64,000 nt of DNA from Burkholderiaceae bacterium (lineage in GTDB: Bacteria > Pseudomonadota > Gammaproteobacteria > Burkholderiales > Burkholderiaceae_D), in contig JARLJG010000068.1 in assembly GCA_031291325.1 (NCBI GenBank), forward strand, positions 1-64,000. The letters are read 5' to 3'. Below the pieces are notes generated by a model that was not told where the DNA came from, ran no database searches, and worked only from the letters and a program-made list of their open reading frames with translations. Positions 43,871-52,862 of the stretch are shown piece by piece. The stretch's first letter is position 1. Every line of letters begins with the position of its first letter. A program made the translations under genes and the position numbers.

Positions 43871-45423
43871 GCTTTCTCCTGTCGGGGCGCAACGCGCGGA
43901 ATGTGTATCGAAAAACTCGTGCCTTGGCCGAGCGTGCTTTCCACATCGATCGTTCCGCCAAATTGTTTGACGATCAAATTGTAGACGATATTGAGCCCGA
44001 GTCCGGTGCCTCCGCGTCCGCGCAGGGTGGTAAAAAAGGGATCGAAAATCTTGTCCACGTTTTCCGCCGGTATGCCTTTGCCGTCGTCGCAGAAGGTCAA
44101 CGCGATCTTGTCGCCGTCTTGTGTCGCATCGATGCGAATCGTGCCGGTACTATTCGCGTCGTACGCATGAGTCAACGCATTGAGCGTCAAATTGGTGATG
44201 ATTTGCGCAAATGCGCCTGGATAGCTATCGAGCTCGATGGTGTCGGCGCACCCGACCACGACCTGGATTTGCGTGTGCTTGAGCCGGGGATGCAGGCTCA
44301 TGATAATTTCGTCGATATATTCCTTCAGCTTGAACGGTCGCCGCATCTCGTTGGTCTGGTCGACCGCGATTTGCTTGAAGCTCTGGATCAGGTGGGCCGC
44401 GCGGTCGGCGTTGGACATGATCAGGCGCGAGCCTTCGCTGGCGGTTTCCAGGTAGCGCAGAATATCGGACCGCTTGACGGGTCCGGCATCGATCGCCTGC
44501 TGGATGTGCCTGGTGGCATCCAGCAAGACCGAGGCGCTGGTCAGCGTAATGCCAACCGGCGTATTGATTTCATGCGCGACGCCGGCAACCAATCCGCCTA
44601 GCGACGCCAGGCGTTCTGCCTGAACCAGGGAATCTTGCGCCTGCCGCAAATCCTGCAGCGCTTGCGCGGTTCTTGCCGAAGCGTGCCTGGCCTCGTCTTC
44701 CGCGCGTCGCGTGCTTTCGATGATCGATTTCAATTTGCGCTGAATCCGATTGAAACCGCGCACCACTTCGCCGAATTCGTCGCGCCGGCCCTCCGGCAGT
44801 TCGACCACTTCATCGGTATCGCGCGTGGCGAGATCGAACAGGCCGTCGCGCAGTTGCTTAAGCGGCTCGAACACCATCTTCAGACTGTACGACAAGGCCA
44901 GCAAGAGCACGATGTCGAGCACCAGGATTTCGGCCACTTTGCGAATCAGGTCGGTAGCCAACGCTGCGTTGATTTGCTCGCGGCTGAAATTCACCTGAAC
45001 CCGCCCGACCGGGATCGGCTTGTCGGAGTCGCGGTCCGGGTCCACGCCGCGGAATGTCAAGGTTGCGGCGAGCGAGGTTCCAGGGATGTCGCTGGCAGCG
45101 TCGGCGGCGACGATTTGCCCCGCTCGGTCGCGCATTTTCCCGCTGAACAAACCGATCGACGTGGTATCGTAGACGCGAATGCCCAACACTTCGGGCGGCA
45201 ACATTTCCGCTTCCAACAGGCTGTCGACCTTGGGCTTGTCGAGATTCCACAGCGCGGACGGCAAGCTGATCTGCAGGCGCGTAATGACCCCGTGGCGCAA
45301 TTGGGCATCGCGTCGCTCCAGCTCCTGGCTCAATTGATATTGCGAAAAAGCGCCCGACAAGGTCAATATGACGGTAACGATCACCACAAACATGACCACC
45401 AGGCGAACATGTATCCGATGCAT
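43867..45423 (-). CDS. Membrane sensor histidine kinase
   Basis: 518 residues. Transmembrane helix 1 (about 8-28) and helix 2 (about 165-190) enclose a periplasmic sensor domain. HAMP-like segment KQLRDGLFDLATRDTDEV and a coiled coil follow. The HisKA phosphoacceptor lies in LVAGVAHEINTPVGITL, and HATPase boxes are LTLNALTHAYD, DDGKGIP, FDPFFTTLRGRGGTGLGLNIV. ATG 45423 has GAGGG upstream; a TTG at 45441 is also in frame. Coupled to the downstream HD-GYP regulator, so it links an extracytoplasmic cue to c-di-GMP breakdown. Confidence 0.91.
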   Translation of the reverse strand: MHRIHVRLVVMFVVIVTVILTLSGAFSQYQLSQELERRDAQLRHGVITRLQISLPSALWNLDKPKVDSLLEAEMLPPEVLGIRVYDTTSIGLFSGKMRDRAGQIVAADAASDIPGTSLAATLTFRGVDPDRDSDKPIPVGRVQVNFSREQINAALATDLIRKVAEILVLDIVLLLALSYSLKMVFEPLKQLRDGLFDLATRDTDEVVELPEGRRDEFGEVVRGFNRIQRKLKSIIESTRRAEDEARHASARTAQALQDLRQAQDSLVQAERLASLGGLVAGVAHEINTPVGITLTSASVLLDATRHIQQAIDAGPVKRSDILRYLETASEGSRLIMSNADRAAHLIQSFKQIAVDQTNEMRRPFKLKEYIDEIIMSLHPRLKHTQIQVVVGCADTIELDSYPGAFAQIITNLTLNALTHAYDANSTGTIRIDATQDGDKIALTFCDDGKGIPAENVDKIFDPFFTTLRGRGGTGLGLNIVYNLIVKQFGGTIDVESTLGQGTSFSIHIPRVAPRQEKA

Positions 45424-45582
45424 GGGCTTCGATACCCTCAAGACGGGAGAACTGGCCTGTTACGAATTTTTCCGATGCCAGGATGATCGGCAATTGGAGC
45501 GCAACCCTATCGCTCATTTAACCATGGCGGGCAGGAAAAGTTAAGGATATCTCGCAGCGATTTGGAAAATGTCACGGAATTG

Positions 45583-45611
45583 AAAAAAACTTGTTTGCCG
45601 TTAGGCGGCAA
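45583..45611 (-). terminator. Rho-independent terminator of the GGDEF gene
   Basis: A 6-bp stem TTGCCG/CGGCAA (45595-45600, 45606-45611) with a 5-nt loop is followed on the minus strand by ACAAG and seven T. It lies about 50 bases beyond the GGDEF stop. Confidence 0.65.
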
Positions 45612-45659
45612 TTCGCGCGTTTAACCTCCGGTGACAATGTCGTGGGAAGGCATGCGGAT

Positions 45660-46829
45660 TCAGCCGCATTTCGCCATTTGATATTGATTTTTTCCGCCGG
45701 CCTTGGCTTGATAGACCGCGTCATCGGCCTTGCCGAGCAGTTCTTCGCCGCAGCGTCCGTCGCGCGGAAAGATGCTGATGCCGATACTGGTCGAGATGCG
45801 GATATTCTTGCCGTCGATCGTGATCGGTCTTGCAATCAATTCATTGAGCTTGCTTGCCATTAGCGTGGCATCGTCGGTCCGATCAAGCTCGGATAGCACG
45901 ACCACGAATTCATCCCCGCCCAGGCGCGCGACCAGATCGCTGCTGCGTGTGCCTTGGCGCAAGCGGCGGGCCACTTCTTTCAACAGATCGTCGCCGGTCT
46001 GGTGCCCCAGAGAGTCGTTGACGGCTTTGAAGCCGTCGAGATCGATGAACATTACCGCGACCATTCTGCCGCTGCGTTTGGCGAACGCAATCGCCAGTTC
46101 CAATTTCGTTTGCAGCTTGCGCCGATTGGGTAAATCGGTCAACGGATCGTGTTCGGCCATATGTCGAATTTGTTGTTCCGCCTGCGCTTCCAATTGCATG
46201 ACGCGGCGGATTTGTGCGAATTGCCATAGCGCGCCGGCTGCCATGACGGCGATCAGCGCGCCAAAGCTCCACCAGAAATGCGCATAGGCACTATCGCGCG
46301 CGCCGATGCGGGCGTTGAGTTGCGTGTTTTGTTCCTCCTCCATCTGCGTCAAGACGGATCGAATCCGGTCCATTTCCAGTTTGTCTTCGTTAAGCGATAC
46401 CAGTTGGTGCGCGGCGTCGACGCCGCCCGCCTTGCGCGTCTCGACAATCAACTGGATGGTTTTCAGTCGATACGCGATCAAGCGCTGCAATTCGGCGTAA
46501 CGACTTTTTTGGACGGCGCTGTCGGTGGTCAGCGCCGCGATCAGGTCGCTGTCCCATTGGATTTTTTGCAGCGTATCGCGCGACGCGGGAAAATAGCCGG
46601 CGTCGCCGGTGATCACATAGCCGCGCTCGCCGGTTTCAGCATCGATCAAGTGCGATTGCAGGTCTTTTATCGCCGAAATCACTTCGTAGCCCTGCGATAC
46701 CGAGGTCGCGGTTCGCATGATCGTGGTCGTTACCTGGTAAATCGACCACACCAGGAAAATCGCCGCCAGGCTGGCAAATGCAAAACCGTAGACGAATACG
46801 CGAGTAATCGATTTTTTGCGCTGTAGCAT
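45660..46829 (-). CDS. CHASE3-GGDEF diguanylate cyclase
   Basis: 389 residues. TM helix 1 (about 7-35), a periplasmic CHASE3 domain (SAIKDLQSHLIDAETGERGYVITGD seen as LQSHLIDAETGERGY), TM helix 2 (about 195-215) and a GGDEF domain (DLPNRRKL, VMFIDLDGFKAVNDSLGH, LVARLGGDEFVVVLSEL). The active-site GGDEF is intact, and an inhibitory I-site RSSD stands five residues before it, so c-di-GMP synthesis with product feedback is expected. ATG 46829 has GGGAG upstream; a GTG at 46856 is in frame. Confidence 0.92.
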   Translation of the reverse strand: MLQRKKSITRVFVYGFAFASLAAIFLVWSIYQVTTTIMRTATSVSQGYEVISAIKDLQSHLIDAETGERGYVITGDAGYFPASRDTLQKIQWDSDLIAALTTDSAVQKSRYAELQRLIAYRLKTIQLIVETRKAGGVDAAHQLVSLNEDKLEMDRIRSVLTQMEEEQNTQLNARIGARDSAYAHFWWSFGALIAVMAAGALWQFAQIRRVMQLEAQAEQQIRHMAEHDPLTDLPNRRKLQTKLELAIAFAKRSGRMVAVMFIDLDGFKAVNDSLGHQTGDDLLKEVARRLRQGTRSSDLVARLGGDEFVVVLSELDRTDDATLMASKLNELIARPITIDGKNIRISTSIGISIFPRDGRCGEELLGKADDAVYQAKAGGKNQYQMAKCG

Positions 46830-47256
46830 GCTTGTACTCCCTACGTGGTTGGCCACAATTGCCGGTCGGGAAGGGGAACGCAGATGCAGCCATGCTGCAT
46901 GGCTTGAATTCTCCCCTGTTGCGGGATTGGTGCGCGCGGCTGTGCAATCCCAAGCTTAGTAGATTGGCAAATTCGGAATTTGTTCCCGCTATTGATGAGA
47001 AAAATGCAATTGTAACTGTGATTCCATAAATAAATTGCTAACCGACAATATGGTGCCATCATGGCGATGACGGGCTACATCGCTTATCTGAATAAATGCT
47101 AACGAAAATTCATTTCCGTTGTATTTTGGGTACGCTTTGGAGCGGGCTGAGAATGCCGAATACGACCTGCTTGTGTTGCGCTTGCAAATGAAGCTTGTCA
47201 AAGGAGAAGAAACGTCATATCGTGCCACGCATCATAAAAAATGCTCAGGGAACAAA
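46830..47256. other. Divergent promoter region between the GGDEF gene and kup
   Basis: No confident gene. The kup frame stays open from 47119 (ATG) and also contains ATG 47188, so part of this stretch could be coding. A short palindrome, GCCATCATGGC, lies at 47054-47064. Sequence is AT-rich around 46970-47110 as expected for promoters. Confidence 0.4.
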
Positions 47257-49149
47257 TTGACCACCTCGGATGCAAGCAGTCACACTGCCAAAAGTGCGTT
47301 ATCCGGACTGACTATCGCCGCTTTAGGGATCGTGTACGGCGACATCGGAACCAGTCCGTTGTACACGATGAAAACCATCTTCTCCAGCGAATACATGCTG
47401 GAATTGACGCGCGCCAACCTGCTGGGCGTTATTTCATTGATCGTTTGGGGATTGACCATCGTCGTCACGCTCAAGTACGTGACCTTGATTCTGCGGGCCG
47501 ACAACCAGGGCGAGGGCGGCATCATGGCCTTGCTGTCGCTGGCGCTCAGTTCGGTGACGCGGTCCTCGCGCCTGTACGTTCCGTTGATGATTATCGGCCT
47601 GTTCGGCGCGGCATTGTTTTTTGGCGATGGCGTGATTACGCCGGCGATTTCGGTGCTGAGTGCGATCGAGGGCCTCGATATCGCCACCCCGGCCTTTCAT
47701 CCTTACGTGGTGCCGTTGACGGTGGGCGTATTGATCGCGTTGTACCTGGTGCAGCGGCATGGCTCGTCGGGCATCGGCCGCTGGTTCGGGCCGATCATGT
47801 TTGTCTGGTTCGCTCTGTTGGGAGTTGCCGGTATCGTCAATATCGCCACGCGTCCCGAAGTGCTGGCGGCATTGAACCCCTGGCTGGCAATAAACTTCAT
47901 GCTGCATCACGGCTGGATCGGCTTTGTCGCATTGGGCGCAATCGTGCTCGCTTTTACCGGGGCCGAAGCCCTGTATGCGGATTTGGGCCATTTCGGCAGC
48001 AAGCCGATCCGCATCGCATGGTGTTTCATCGTATTTCCTGCGCTGGCGGCCAATTATCTGGGGCAGGGTGCGATCCTGCTGGCCGATCCATCTGCCGTGT
48101 CCAATCCGTTTTTCCATCAACTGGGGCCGTGGAGCATCTACCCGTTGGTGGTGCTGGCGACAGTGGCGACCGTAATTGCGTCGCAAGCGACGATTTCCGG
48201 CACCTATTCGATGACGCGCGAAGCGATTGCCTTGGGTTTCATGCCGCGCATGCTGGTGATTCACACGTCGGCGCGCGAAATCGGCCAAATCTACGTTCCG
48301 CTGGTCACTTGGCTGCAATTGTTCGCCGTGATCGGCGCAGTGGTCGGATTCGGCTCGTCGGACAATCTGGCCTCGGCCTATGGCATCGCCGTGACGGCGA
48401 CGATGGTGACCACCACCATCCTGACTTTCTTCGTGATTCGCTTCGGATGGAAATTGAATCCCTGGATCTGCTGGAGCTCGACCTTGTTTTTCCTCGCGAT
48501 CGACTTGATGTTTTTTTCGGCGAACGCGCTGAAAATCGTCAGCGGCGGCTGGTTCCCGCTAGCGCTTGGCGGCATTGCCTTCATGATAATGCTGACCTGG
48601 AAGCAGGGCCGCCGGTTGATGACCGAGAGTCTGCAATTGCAAGCGATTCCATTGGAAGACTTTTTGACCAACCTGTTCATCGACCCGCCGGTGCGGGTGC
48701 CCGGCACGGCGGTGTTCCTGCGCAGCGAAAGCGACGGCGTCCCGCATGCGATGTTGCACAATCTTGTGCATAACAAGGTGATCCACGATCAAATCGTTTT
48801 CTTGACCGTGCTCAATGCCGATATCCCTACCGTCTCCGACCAGGATCGGCTCGAAGTCTTGCCCTTGGGGCATGGCTGTTTTCAGGTGAACGTGCGGTAT
48901 GGTTTCAAGGAAACGCGCGACATTCCGAAAGTGCTGGAATTGTGCCGCTCCAAGGGCATCGATTCGGAAATGCTCTCGACTTCCTTCTTCATTTCGCGGC
49001 AGACCATCGTCCCGACCTTCGGCACGGGGATGGCGATGTGGCGGGAACGCCTATTTGCGGCGATGTCGCGCAATGCGCGCGGTGCCGCCGACTATTATCA
49101 GATTCCGACAAATCGCGTGATCGAGCTTGGCACACAAGTAGAGATTTGA
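47257..49149 (+). CDS. kup: Potassium uptake protein Kup
   Basis: A 630-residue K+/H+ symporter of the KUP/HAK/KT family. The start of family homology is LSGLTIAALGIVYGDIGTSPLYTMK, then ALFFGDGVITPAISVLSAIEGL, TGAEALYADLGHFG and SQATISGTYSMTREAIALGF. About 12 hydrophobic helices and a cytoplasmic C-terminal domain (GTAVFLRSESDGVPHAMLHNL...) are visible. TTG 47257 with AGGGA 5 bases upstream gives the usual family length; in-frame ATGs at 47188 and 47119 would add 23 or 46 residues. Ends near two GC-rich palindromes. Confidence 0.92.
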   Translation: MTTSDASSHTAKSALSGLTIAALGIVYGDIGTSPLYTMKTIFSSEYMLELTRANLLGVISLIVWGLTIVVTLKYVTLILRADNQGEGGIMALLSLALSSVTRSSRLYVPLMIIGLFGAALFFGDGVITPAISVLSAIEGLDIATPAFHPYVVPLTVGVLIALYLVQRHGSSGIGRWFGPIMFVWFALLGVAGIVNIATRPEVLAALNPWLAINFMLHHGWIGFVALGAIVLAFTGAEALYADLGHFGSKPIRIAWCFIVFPALAANYLGQGAILLADPSAVSNPFFHQLGPWSIYPLVVLATVATVIASQATISGTYSMTREAIALGFMPRMLVIHTSAREIGQIYVPLVTWLQLFAVIGAVVGFGSSDNLASAYGIAVTATMVTTTILTFFVIRFGWKLNPWICWSSTLFFLAIDLMFFSANALKIVSGGWFPLALGGIAFMIMLTWKQGRRLMTESLQLQAIPLEDFLTNLFIDPPVRVPGTAVFLRSESDGVPHAMLHNLVHNKVIHDQIVFLTVLNADIPTVSDQDRLEVLPLGHGCFQVNVRYGFKETRDIPKVLELCRSKGIDSEMLSTSFFISRQTIVPTFGTGMAMWRERLFAAMSRNARGAADYYQIPTNRVIELGTQVEI

Positions 49150-49194
49150 CCGATTCCTGGCACACATTGACGGCACGCGGCCCGGCCGGGCAAT

Positions 49195-49230
49195 AAAAAG
49201 CCCGCGATTCTTGCGAATCGCGGGGAAAGC
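49195..49230 (-). terminator. Strong stem-loop terminator (minus-strand sense)
   Basis: A perfect 10-bp stem, CCCGCGATTC/GAATCGCGGG (49201-49210, 49215-49224), has loop TTGC. On the minus strand it is followed by GCTTTTTATTG, so it best serves the minus-strand gene at 49469-49885. It may also stop kup transcripts coming from the other side. Confidence 0.65.
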
Positions 49231-49468
49231 CTGGATTTGCCCAGAGGAAGAAACGATTGACCAGCCCGAAGAGAGGGGGAAGGTATCTATCCGCGCCAGC
49301 CAACCGATCTCAAGGCAATTATGCACGTTTCTCTTGGCGCTGCCATCCTGTCAGATTTGACACTAGACATTGCTGAAAGAATGAATTAGAAAATCCGTCA
49401 CTCTTTTCTATTGGGAAGGCGTTAAAGGGCGCCACCAATGTTTTTATCCGGCAATTTCCTTCCTATCT
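49231..49468. other. Gap without a supported gene (continuation of the 49150-49468 interval)
   Basis: No ORF with support. Together with the terminator it makes a 319-base interval between kup and the downstream minus-strand gene. It is the 3' side of both flanking genes. Confidence 0.4.
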
Positions 49469-49885
49469 TCACCCCAGCGTTCTTTTGTTGCCGTAAACGC
49501 CGCGCAAAAACAATCCCAATCCACCGACGGCAAGAACGAAAATGCCCAGCATTTCAAATAGCGACATCGACCTCAGCGCAAAATGCGTATTGACGATCAC
49601 GCCAATGACCAGTGCCGCCAGAGAACCGATCGCCAAGGCCCAGCCGAGCAAACTCGACGTGTTGTAAAAAATCATGCCGATGCCGAAAATCAGCGGCACC
49701 AGGATCATGCCGCTGGTAATCGACGCGCCGCCTAAGTGAAACAAACCGACGCCAAGAAAATAACTTTGGGTGACGACGATCGACTGCAACAATAGATAAA
49801 AGCCGGCGCACATCATCACAAAGCCCAAAATAAGGTTGCCGGCACTGCCGCGTTGGGCACGAACTTCAATAATCTTCGACTTCAT
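49469..49885 (-). CDS. Small integral membrane protein, function unknown
   Basis: 138 residues with four predicted transmembrane helices (about 17-36, 45-75, 82-100, 111-130): LILGFVMMCAGFYLLLQS, SGMILVPLIFGIGMIFYN, WALAIGSLAALVIGVIV, MLGIFVLAVGGLGLFLRG. No catalytic motif. ATG 49885 has GGAA upstream; the frame is open 45 codons further without a ribosome binding site. Not recognised. Confidence 0.65.
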   Translation of the reverse strand: MKSKIIEVRAQRGSAGNLILGFVMMCAGFYLLLQSIVVTQSYFLGVGLFHLGGASITSGMILVPLIFGIGMIFYNTSSLLGWALAIGSLAALVIGVIVNTHFALRSMSLFEMLGIFVLAVGGLGLFLRGVYGNKRTLG

Positions 49886-50042
49886 GGCGGTGGTTTCCAA
49901 CAAGTGAGTAGAGGTGAAGCGCGGCGCAAGTTTTGCCAATTCCGGTTCATGTGATTGCCATGCTAATGGTAAACCTTGTGCTTGGCAAACTTCGCTTGCC
50001 GTGGCATTTTTCCATTGCATTCAGGAAAGCTCGCCCTGTTTG

Positions 50043-50060
50043 AAAATTTGCGCAAATTTT
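50043..50060. promoter_or_regulatory. 18-bp perfect palindrome in a divergent intergenic region
   Basis: AAAATTTG followed by CG and CAAATTTT reads identically on both strands. It sits in the 336-base region between the divergent genes ending the upstream (49885, minus) and starting the downstream (50222, plus) units, where an operator controlling both is plausible. No other feature is seen in the interval except AT-rich promoter-like sequence. Confidence 0.4.
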
Positions 50061-50221
50061 GTTTAATTTTGTTGCTCAAGATAAATGTAACGTGTATTTT
50101 GTCACACCAATTGCTTGCGCATTATTTGCATTTGTGCACGGCGTTAGCAAACCCGAATTTTGAATAATTAAATAATAGGATAGGTGCGGTGGCGTGCACC
50201 AAGTCGAAATCGGAGGAAGGA

Positions 50222-50521
50222 ATGGCGTGGGCGGGAATATTCGTCTGGCAATTGGCGTTGGCCATATTGCCGGCTTCTGCGTGGCTTGTCATTTGTCGAT
50301 TGATTCCGGGGTTGCGGCGCAGGGTAGGCGCCTCTTATTGCGTTGCAGCAGTTCTGGTCGTGTTTTCCTGTCTGTTTTCCCGTTCCGGCCTGACCCCCTC
50401 AGGACTGGCCGCCGGCGCAATTGCCGCCATCGGGCTCGGCATACGCTGGCGGCGTGCGCTCATGCAGCGCAGTCTGGAAATAAACACGATAATTAATTAC
50501 CACAATAGCGACGGGTTGTGA
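50222..50521 (+). CDS. Small membrane protein, function unknown
   Basis: 99 residues. Two or three hydrophobic helices (MAWAGIFVWQLALAILPASAWLVI seen as IFVWQLALAILPASAWLV, then CVAAVLVVFSCLF and LAAGAIAAIGLGI) with an RRR turn. ATG 50222 is preceded by GGAGGAAGG at 50212-50220, an exceptionally strong Shine-Dalgarno. That is the main evidence that it is real. An ATG 11 codons upstream is less likely. Not recognised. Confidence 0.55.
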   Translation: MAWAGIFVWQLALAILPASAWLVICRLIPGLRRRVGASYCVAAVLVVFSCLFSRSGLTPSGLAAGAIAAIGLGIRWRRALMQRSLEINTIINYHNSDGL

Positions 50522-50853
50522 TTGAATAGGGGCATTGCGGTTTTCCCGAATTTGAAACGGCAGGTTGTTATTGGTTGTAAGTGATGGTTGGTTGATGTTG
50601 ATGTTGGTGTTGCCAAGAAAATAATAAAATACTGTTTGCAGGGCCATATCTTGTGATCGCGGAAAAATGTGCGATACTCGGAACAGTGTTCCGTGAGTGC
50701 TTTGCAACAGATGAGACTCCTGACGTCGCGTGGGGCTGCCATCCGCTTGGCATGACGTAAAAAACCGCGCTTCAAGGTGCCGCGCCCTGTGCGAGGCCCC
50801 GCACTCGTCAGGCTGAAAAATCCACCTAAACGGTGATTTCGAGGATAACGCGT
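50522..50853. other. Gap upstream of the RAYT gene
   Basis: 332 bases with no supported gene. A GTTGAT/GTTG-rich low-complexity patch lies at about 50568-50612, and GC-rich imperfect repeats at about 50757-50815 that could belong to a REP-type family associated with the transposase. No convincing array of REP palindromes was seen. Confidence 0.35.
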
Positions 50854-51705
50854 ATGGCCAGACCACAACGTCTTGAATTCCCCGGAGCGATTTATCACGT
50901 CACTTCGCGAGGTAACGAGCAAGGGAATATTTTTGCGGACGACGACGACCGCGAGTTCTTCCTCGCCACATTGTCCAAAGTGGCGCAGCGATTCAATTGG
51001 ATCTGTCATGCATATTGCCTGATGGATAATCACTATCACCTGATCGTCGAAACGCTGGACGGCAAGCTGTCGATCGGCATGCGACAGCTCAACGGCATTT
51101 ACACGCAGAATTTCAATTTGCGGCATCGGCGGGAAGGTCCAGTGATGCATGGCAGATTCAAAGCGATTTTGGTGCAACGCGATCAATATTTGCTCGAAAT
51201 GTGCCGCCATGTGGTGCTTAACCCGGTACGCACAAAAACAGTGCGTCAGCCTGAAAAATATCGCTGGAGCAGTTATCGCGCGACGGCCGGTTTGATCGAT
51301 GCGCCGGATTTTCTTTCGAACGAGTGGATCTTGCGGCAATTCGGCAAGCAGAAGAAGAATGCCGAACTGCAATATCAGGCGTTCGTGCACGCCGGGGTGG
51401 GGCTGGCATCGCCCTTGTTGAACTTGCGTCGCCAGATTCTATTGGGCGACGATGAATTCGTCGCCAACATGGAGGCGTTGTTGAGCGACGTCGGCGAAAT
51501 CCGCGCATATCAATTGAAACAGCGCCGCACCAACCGTCCTTCGCTTGCGCGCTTGTTTGCGAAGGTCAAGGACAAGAGTCAACGCAACGACGCGATCCGT
51601 CTGGCGCACATCAAGCATTTATATAGCTTGAACGAGATAGGCCAGTTTGTCGGCTTGCATTTCGCCACAATCAGCAAAATTGCCAACACCGAAGTCGAAG
51701 GGTGA
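50854..51705 (+). CDS. REP-associated tyrosine transposase-like protein (RAYT, Y1_Tnp)
   Basis: 283 residues. The start MARPQRLEFPGAIYHVTSRGN is the RAYT signature. The HUH metal-binding pair lies in AYCLMDNHYHLIVETLDG, and the catalytic Tyr region is near QLNGIYTQNFNLRH with YLLEMCRHVVLNPVR. The tail (YSLNEIGQFVGLHFATISKIAN) looks like a DnaA-type or helix-turn-helix DNA-binding end. RAYTs are domesticated single-copy relatives of IS200/IS605 transposases that act on REP palindromes. Intact, with GAGG before ATG 50854. No IS ends are visible. Confidence 0.9.
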   Translation: MARPQRLEFPGAIYHVTSRGNEQGNIFADDDDREFFLATLSKVAQRFNWICHAYCLMDNHYHLIVETLDGKLSIGMRQLNGIYTQNFNLRHRREGPVMHGRFKAILVQRDQYLLEMCRHVVLNPVRTKTVRQPEKYRWSSYRATAGLIDAPDFLSNEWILRQFGKQKKNAELQYQAFVHAGVGLASPLLNLRRQILLGDDEFVANMEALLSDVGEIRAYQLKQRRTNRPSLARLFAKVKDKSQRNDAIRLAHIKHLYSLNEIGQFVGLHFATISKIANTEVEG

Positions 51706-51786
51706 TCGCAGGCGGTTGCTAGTATTCTTGGATATGCGCTTGGCAAGTGCGGTCGTTCGGATGTAATCTCCGGTATTTCCGATACA

Positions 51787-51804
51787 GGCGCGCTCGCGCG
51801 CGCC
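51787..51804 (+). other. GC-rich perfect hairpin upstream of cobT
   Basis: GGCGCGC/GCGCGCC with loop TCGC, 11 bases before the cobT ATG. It could be a REP-like element downstream of the RAYT gene, a terminator stem without a T-run, or a structure affecting cobT translation, which lacks an evident Shine-Dalgarno. Confidence 0.4.
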
Positions 51805-51815
51805 GTCTAATTTCC

Positions 51816-52862
51816 ATGATTATCCCCCAAATCGAATCGACAGCGAATCCCGTACTCGGGCATGCGCTGCAAGCTGCGATCAACAACAAGACCAAGCCCT
51901 TGGGCAGCTTGGGGGCGCTGGAGAGCCTGGCCCTGCAAATCGGCCTGATCCAGAATTCCATCCAACCGGCGTTGTCAAATCCGGCGATCCTGGTGTTTGC
52001 CGCCGATCACGGCGTGGTCGCGGAGAATATTTCCGCCTACCCGCAGAGCGTCACTTGGCAAATGGTGGAAAATTTTCTCGCCGGCGGTGCGGCGATCAAC
52101 GTGTTTGCGCGCCAAAACGCTTGCGCCATCCACGTCGTCGATGCCGGCGTCAACCATTCGTTCGCCCCGCGTGCGGCGCTGCTGGATCGTAAAGTCGGTT
52201 TCGGCACGCGCAATTTTGCGGTCGAGCCGGCGATGACCGCAGCAGAATGCGCAATCGCGCTGCAGCACGGGATGGATTTGATCGACGGCGTGGAGGGCAA
52301 CGTCGTCGGCTTCGGCGAAATGGGGATCGGCAACACCACCTCGGCGGCAGCGCTGATGCACAAATTATCCGGGATTCCGGCCGCAGAATGCGTCGGCGCC
52401 GGCACTGGTTTGACCAGCGAAGGGATTTTGCATAAACAGCACGTAATCGAACAAGCGGTGCAGCGACATCGCGCGGCGGTCGACCCGTTGGAGATTTTGG
52501 CGACCTTCGGCGGCTTTGAAATCGCGATGATGGTCGGCGCCATGTTGCGCGCCGCGCAATTGCGCAAGATCGTGCTGGTCGACGGCTTTATCGTCAGCAG
52601 CGCGGCGTTGGTGGCGATGCGCCTGCAGCTGGCGTTGCGCGACTATTGCGTGTTTTCGCATTGCTCGGATGAAAACGGCCATCGGCGCATGCTGCGCCAT
52701 CTGGATGCGCAGCCGCTGCTGCAGCTTGGCTTGCGCCTGGGCGAGGGCACCGGCGGCGCGTTGGCGCTGCCCTTGCTGCATGCAGCGGTGAATTTCCTGA
52801 CGCAGATGGCAACCTTCGAATCGGCCAGCGTCAGCGAAAAGGTGGCGCCGGGCGGTGCCTGA
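51816..52862 (+). CDS. cobT: Nicotinate-nucleotide--dimethylbenzimidazole phosphoribosyltransferase CobT
   Basis: A 348-residue enzyme of lower-ligand activation in cobalamin synthesis, converting nicotinate mononucleotide and DMB into alpha-ribazole phosphate. Family blocks are NNKTKPLGSLGALESLALQIG, ILVFAADHGVVAENISAYPQSVTWQM, NFLAGGAAINVFAR, VVGFGEMGIGNTTSAAAL, and C-terminal GLRLGEGTGGALALPLLHAA. The catalytic Glu is in RLGEGTG. ATG 51816 matches family length. The cobS gene begins 8 bp before its stop, so they are coupled. Confidence 0.95.
   Translation: MIIPQIESTANPVLGHALQAAINNKTKPLGSLGALESLALQIGLIQNSIQPALSNPAILVFAADHGVVAENISAYPQSVTWQMVENFLAGGAAINVFARQNACAIHVVDAGVNHSFAPRAALLDRKVGFGTRNFAVEPAMTAAECAIALQHGMDLIDGVEGNVVGFGEMGIGNTTSAAALMHKLSGIPAAECVGAGTGLTSEGILHKQHVIEQAVQRHRAAVDPLEILATFGGFEIAMMVGAMLRAAQLRKIVLVDGFIVSSAALVAMRLQLALRDYCVFSHCSDENGHRRMLRHLDAQPLLQLGLRLGEGTGGALALPLLHAAVNFLTQMATFESASVSEKVAPGGA

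Noticed and set aside
47241-48773. 510-codon plus-strand frame inside kup
   Set aside because: Shadow frame of a GC-rich gene; translation is Arg/Gly-rich and unlike any family, while the kup frame has all its signatures.
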